Positions 13,297-14,901 of a stretch of 14,901 nt of DNA are shown here, one piece after another. Position 1 is the first letter of the stretch, and every line of letters begins with the position of its first letter. Below the pieces are notes generated by a model. It saw nothing but the letters and a program-made list of their open reading frames with translations, did not search any database and was not told the DNA's origin. This stretch comes from a bacterium (lineage in GTDB: Bacteria; Patescibacteria; Paceibacteria; UBA9973; UBA2103), in NCBI GenBank assembly GCA_021812925.1, contig JAKAMK010000008.1:1-14901 (forward strand), written 5' to 3'. Position numbers and translations under genes: made by a program.

Positions 13297-14901
13297 TCCG
13301 CTCGCCGTCGTCCTCGTCGAAGACGACGAGGGAGCGGTCGATGTCTTGTAGAAAGGACGAGGGCTCGGAGAGGATGTCGCTACCGTAAATCTTGCGCACC
13401 CGCGCCAAGGTGAGGTAGAGCCGCTCCTTCGCGCGCGTCACCGCCACGTAAAAGAGCCGGCGCTCCTCCTCTTCGTCGCGCTCCTCGTCGCGTCCCATGC
13501 CCTCGTGCGGGAAAAGACCCTCCTCCATGCCGGAGACGAAGACCGCACGGAACTCGAGACCCTTCGCGGCATGCACCGTCATGAGCGTGACGCCCTTCTT
13601 CTCCGTCCGGTCGAGCTCGTCCTGGTCGCCCGAGAGCGCCGAGTCGGCGAGAAACGCGGCGATGCCCTCCTTCCCCGGCGTGCCGTCATAGCGCGCCGCG
13701 ACCGACGCGAGCTCCTCGACATTCTCGAACCGTTCGCGGTCTTCCTCGCTGCCCTCTTCGTAGAGCGCCTTCTTCATGCCGTTCTTCTCGACGACGAGCT
13801 TGACGAATTCCGAGGGTGCGAGCGTTTCTGCGGCTTGCGCCAATTCCGCGATGACCGTTTCGAACGCCTCGACCTTCGCACGCTCCGCACTCTTCAGTTC
13901 CTCCCGCTGTCCGGCCGCGAGCTTCGCGAGGAGTACCTTGCCGATGCCGCGCGGAGGCGAAGCGGCCGCGCGCACCTTGTCCGCCTGCCGCGAAGGATCC
14001 AAGGCGAGGCGCATCCACGACAGCGCGTCCTTCACCTCCTTGCGCTCGAAGAATCGCGTGCCGAGGAGCTTGTACGGCACGCCCTCGCGCAAGAGACCCT
14101 CTTCGAGTGCACGCGACTGGAAGTTCGTGCGATAGAGGACGGCAATCTCCTCCGGCAAGATGCCCGCGCGCATGAGCGCGCGCGCCTTGCGCGCTATCCA
14201 GCGCGCTTCCGTTTCTGCCGAGAGCGCCGCATGTACCACGATGGGTTCGCCCGCGCCGTTCGCGGTCGTCGAGCGCTTCTCTTTGCGATTCTTGTTCTGC
14301 TCGATGACCGCATTCGCGGCATCGACGAGGTTCTTCGTCGAACGGTAGTTCTGCTCGAGGATGATGGTCTCCGCGCCCGGGAATGTTTTATCGAAGTTGA
14401 GAATGTTTTCCATCTTTGCTCCGCGCCACCCGTAGATCGCTTGATCGCCATCCCCCACAACAAATATATTTTTGCTATCCGTCAATAGCAACCGAGAAAG
14501 TCGCTCCTGCAATTCGTTCGTATCCTGGTACTCGTCGATGTGGATGTAGCGCCAACGCTTCTGCGCCGCTTCGCGCACGTCCGCGTGCTCCTCGAGGAGC
14601 GCGACCGGCTTCACGATGAGGTCGTCGAAGTCGAGCGCCTTCTCTTCCGTAAGCGCCTTCTCGTAGTGCCGCCACGCTTCGGCGACGATGCGGTTGCCGA
14701 AACTCGAGCGCGCCTGTTTCTCGTAGAACGAAGCCGCGGTCATACCGGCGCCCTTCGCCTTGCTGATGCGTCCCATGACCGCACGCGGCGAGAGCTCCTT
14801 CGTCGAGACATCGAGCTTCTTGAGCGCTTCCGTGATGACCTTTTCGGAATCATCGCGGTCGTACACCGAGAAGTAGCGTGGCACGCCGATTACCTTCCCG
14901 T
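13283..14901 (-). CDS. UvrD/PcrA-type superfamily 1 DNA helicase (5' end outside window)
   Basis: An ATP-dependent 3'-5' DNA helicase of the UvrD/PcrA/Rep family, with roles in repair and removal of replication blocks. The frame is open to the right edge (GKVIGVPRYFSVYD), so the apparent start at a GTG (14884) is not real. Roughly the first 110 residues, with the Q motif, Walker A and motif Ia, lie outside. Visible in order: the 1B-region LDFDDLIVKPVALL, motif II HIDEYQDTNELQ, motif III VVGDGDQAIYGWRGA, motif IV LEQNYRSTKN, the 2B-entry segment AVLYRTNFQSRALEEGL, motif V MTVHAAKGLEF, GLFPHEG, and motif VI RRLFYVAVTRAKERLYL. The C-terminus is short (about 40 residues past motif VI), lacking the long UvrD/PcrA tail. 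Its 3' end overlaps the convergent 98-residue gene by 14 bases. Confidence 0.95.
   Translation of the reverse strand, partial: GKVIGVPRYFSVYDRDDSEKVITEALKKLDVSTKELSPRAVMGRISKAKGAGMTAASFYEKQARSSFGNRIVAEAWRHYEKALTEEKALDFDDLIVKPVALLEEHADVREAAQKRWRYIHIDEYQDTNELQERLSRLLLTDSKNIFVVGDGDQAIYGWRGAKMENILNFDKTFPGAETIILEQNYRSTKNLVDAANAVIEQNKNRKEKRSTTANGAGEPIVVHAALSAETEARWIARKARALMRAGILPEEIAVLYRTNFQSRALEEGLLREGVPYKLLGTRFFERKEVKDALSWMRLALDPSRQADKVRAAASPPRGIGKVLLAKLAAGQREELKSAERAKVEAFETVIAELAQAAETLAPSEFVKLVVEKNGMKKALYEEGSEEDRERFENVEELASVAARYDGTPGKEGIAAFLADSALSGDQDELDRTEKKGVTLMTVHAAKGLEFRAVFVSGMEEGLFPHEGMGRDEERDEEEERRLFYVAVTRAKERLYLTLARVRKIYGSDILSEPSSFLQDIDRSLVVFDEDDGERIIEV

Noticed and set aside
13505..14488. 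327-residue plus-strand open frame
   Set aside because: Antisense to the helicase gene with all its motifs. The composition (Arg/Leu/Glu-rich) is that of a reverse-complement shadow.

Overview
The window looks like a chromosomal segment of a Patescibacteria (CPR) bacterium, most likely a Parcubacteria lineage. The evidence is a GC-rich but compact layout, small single-domain hypothetical genes, a signal-peptide TrbJ/VirB5-like plus TrbL/VirB6-like pair of the kind common in that group, thrombospondin-type-3 calcium motifs, EF-Tu with Ala in place of Cys in its G3 motif, and an almost complete lack of Shine-Dalgarno sequences. UGA is used as a normal stop (two operon genes end in TGA), so the recoded Gracilibacteria/SR1 code is excluded. 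The lineage call is inference; no 16S rRNA is present.

Nearly everything is transcribed on the minus strand, so the biological order runs from high to low coordinates. At the right edge is a UvrD/PcrA-type helicase (5' end outside the window). It converges with, and overlaps, a small plus-strand gene (13000-13296). That small gene is divergent from rsmA (16S rRNA dimethyladenosine transferase). Next comes a tightly coupled four-gene envelope operon (12034 down to 6223): a membrane-anchored protein with a calcium-type repeat, a secreted TrbJ/VirB5-like protein, a polytopic TrbL/VirB6-like protein with a long cytoplasmic tail, and a cytoplasmic protein with a proline-rich tail. Two of the junctions are ATGA overlaps and the third is a 3-nt gap. 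This is the most interesting accessory unit in the window.

Downstream is a stretched-out version of the classical str operon. rpsL-rpsG come first, then a roughly 470-bp spacer and a 57-residue tryptophan-rich membrane microprotein missed by length-limited ORF calling. fusA follows, then two small hypothetical genes and a DUF805 membrane protein, and finally tuf (3' end outside the window). The ancestral order rpsL, rpsG, fusA, tuf is kept, but most units now have their own promoter and hairpin terminator. Promoters of the three translation units share a TTGCnT -35 box and a TATAGT/TATATT -10 box with 16-17 nt spacing. Several of these promoters sit directly against, or inside, the preceding terminator hairpin.

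The spacers contain unusual small-scale structure: a five-copy heptamer repeat just before the fusA start codon, a degenerate second copy and an inverted copy of the rpsG 3' end, a tandem 11-bp duplication in the rpsG terminator loop, and matching hairpins on both sides of the 151-residue gene. No tRNA, rRNA, CRISPR array, insertion sequence or replication origin was seen.
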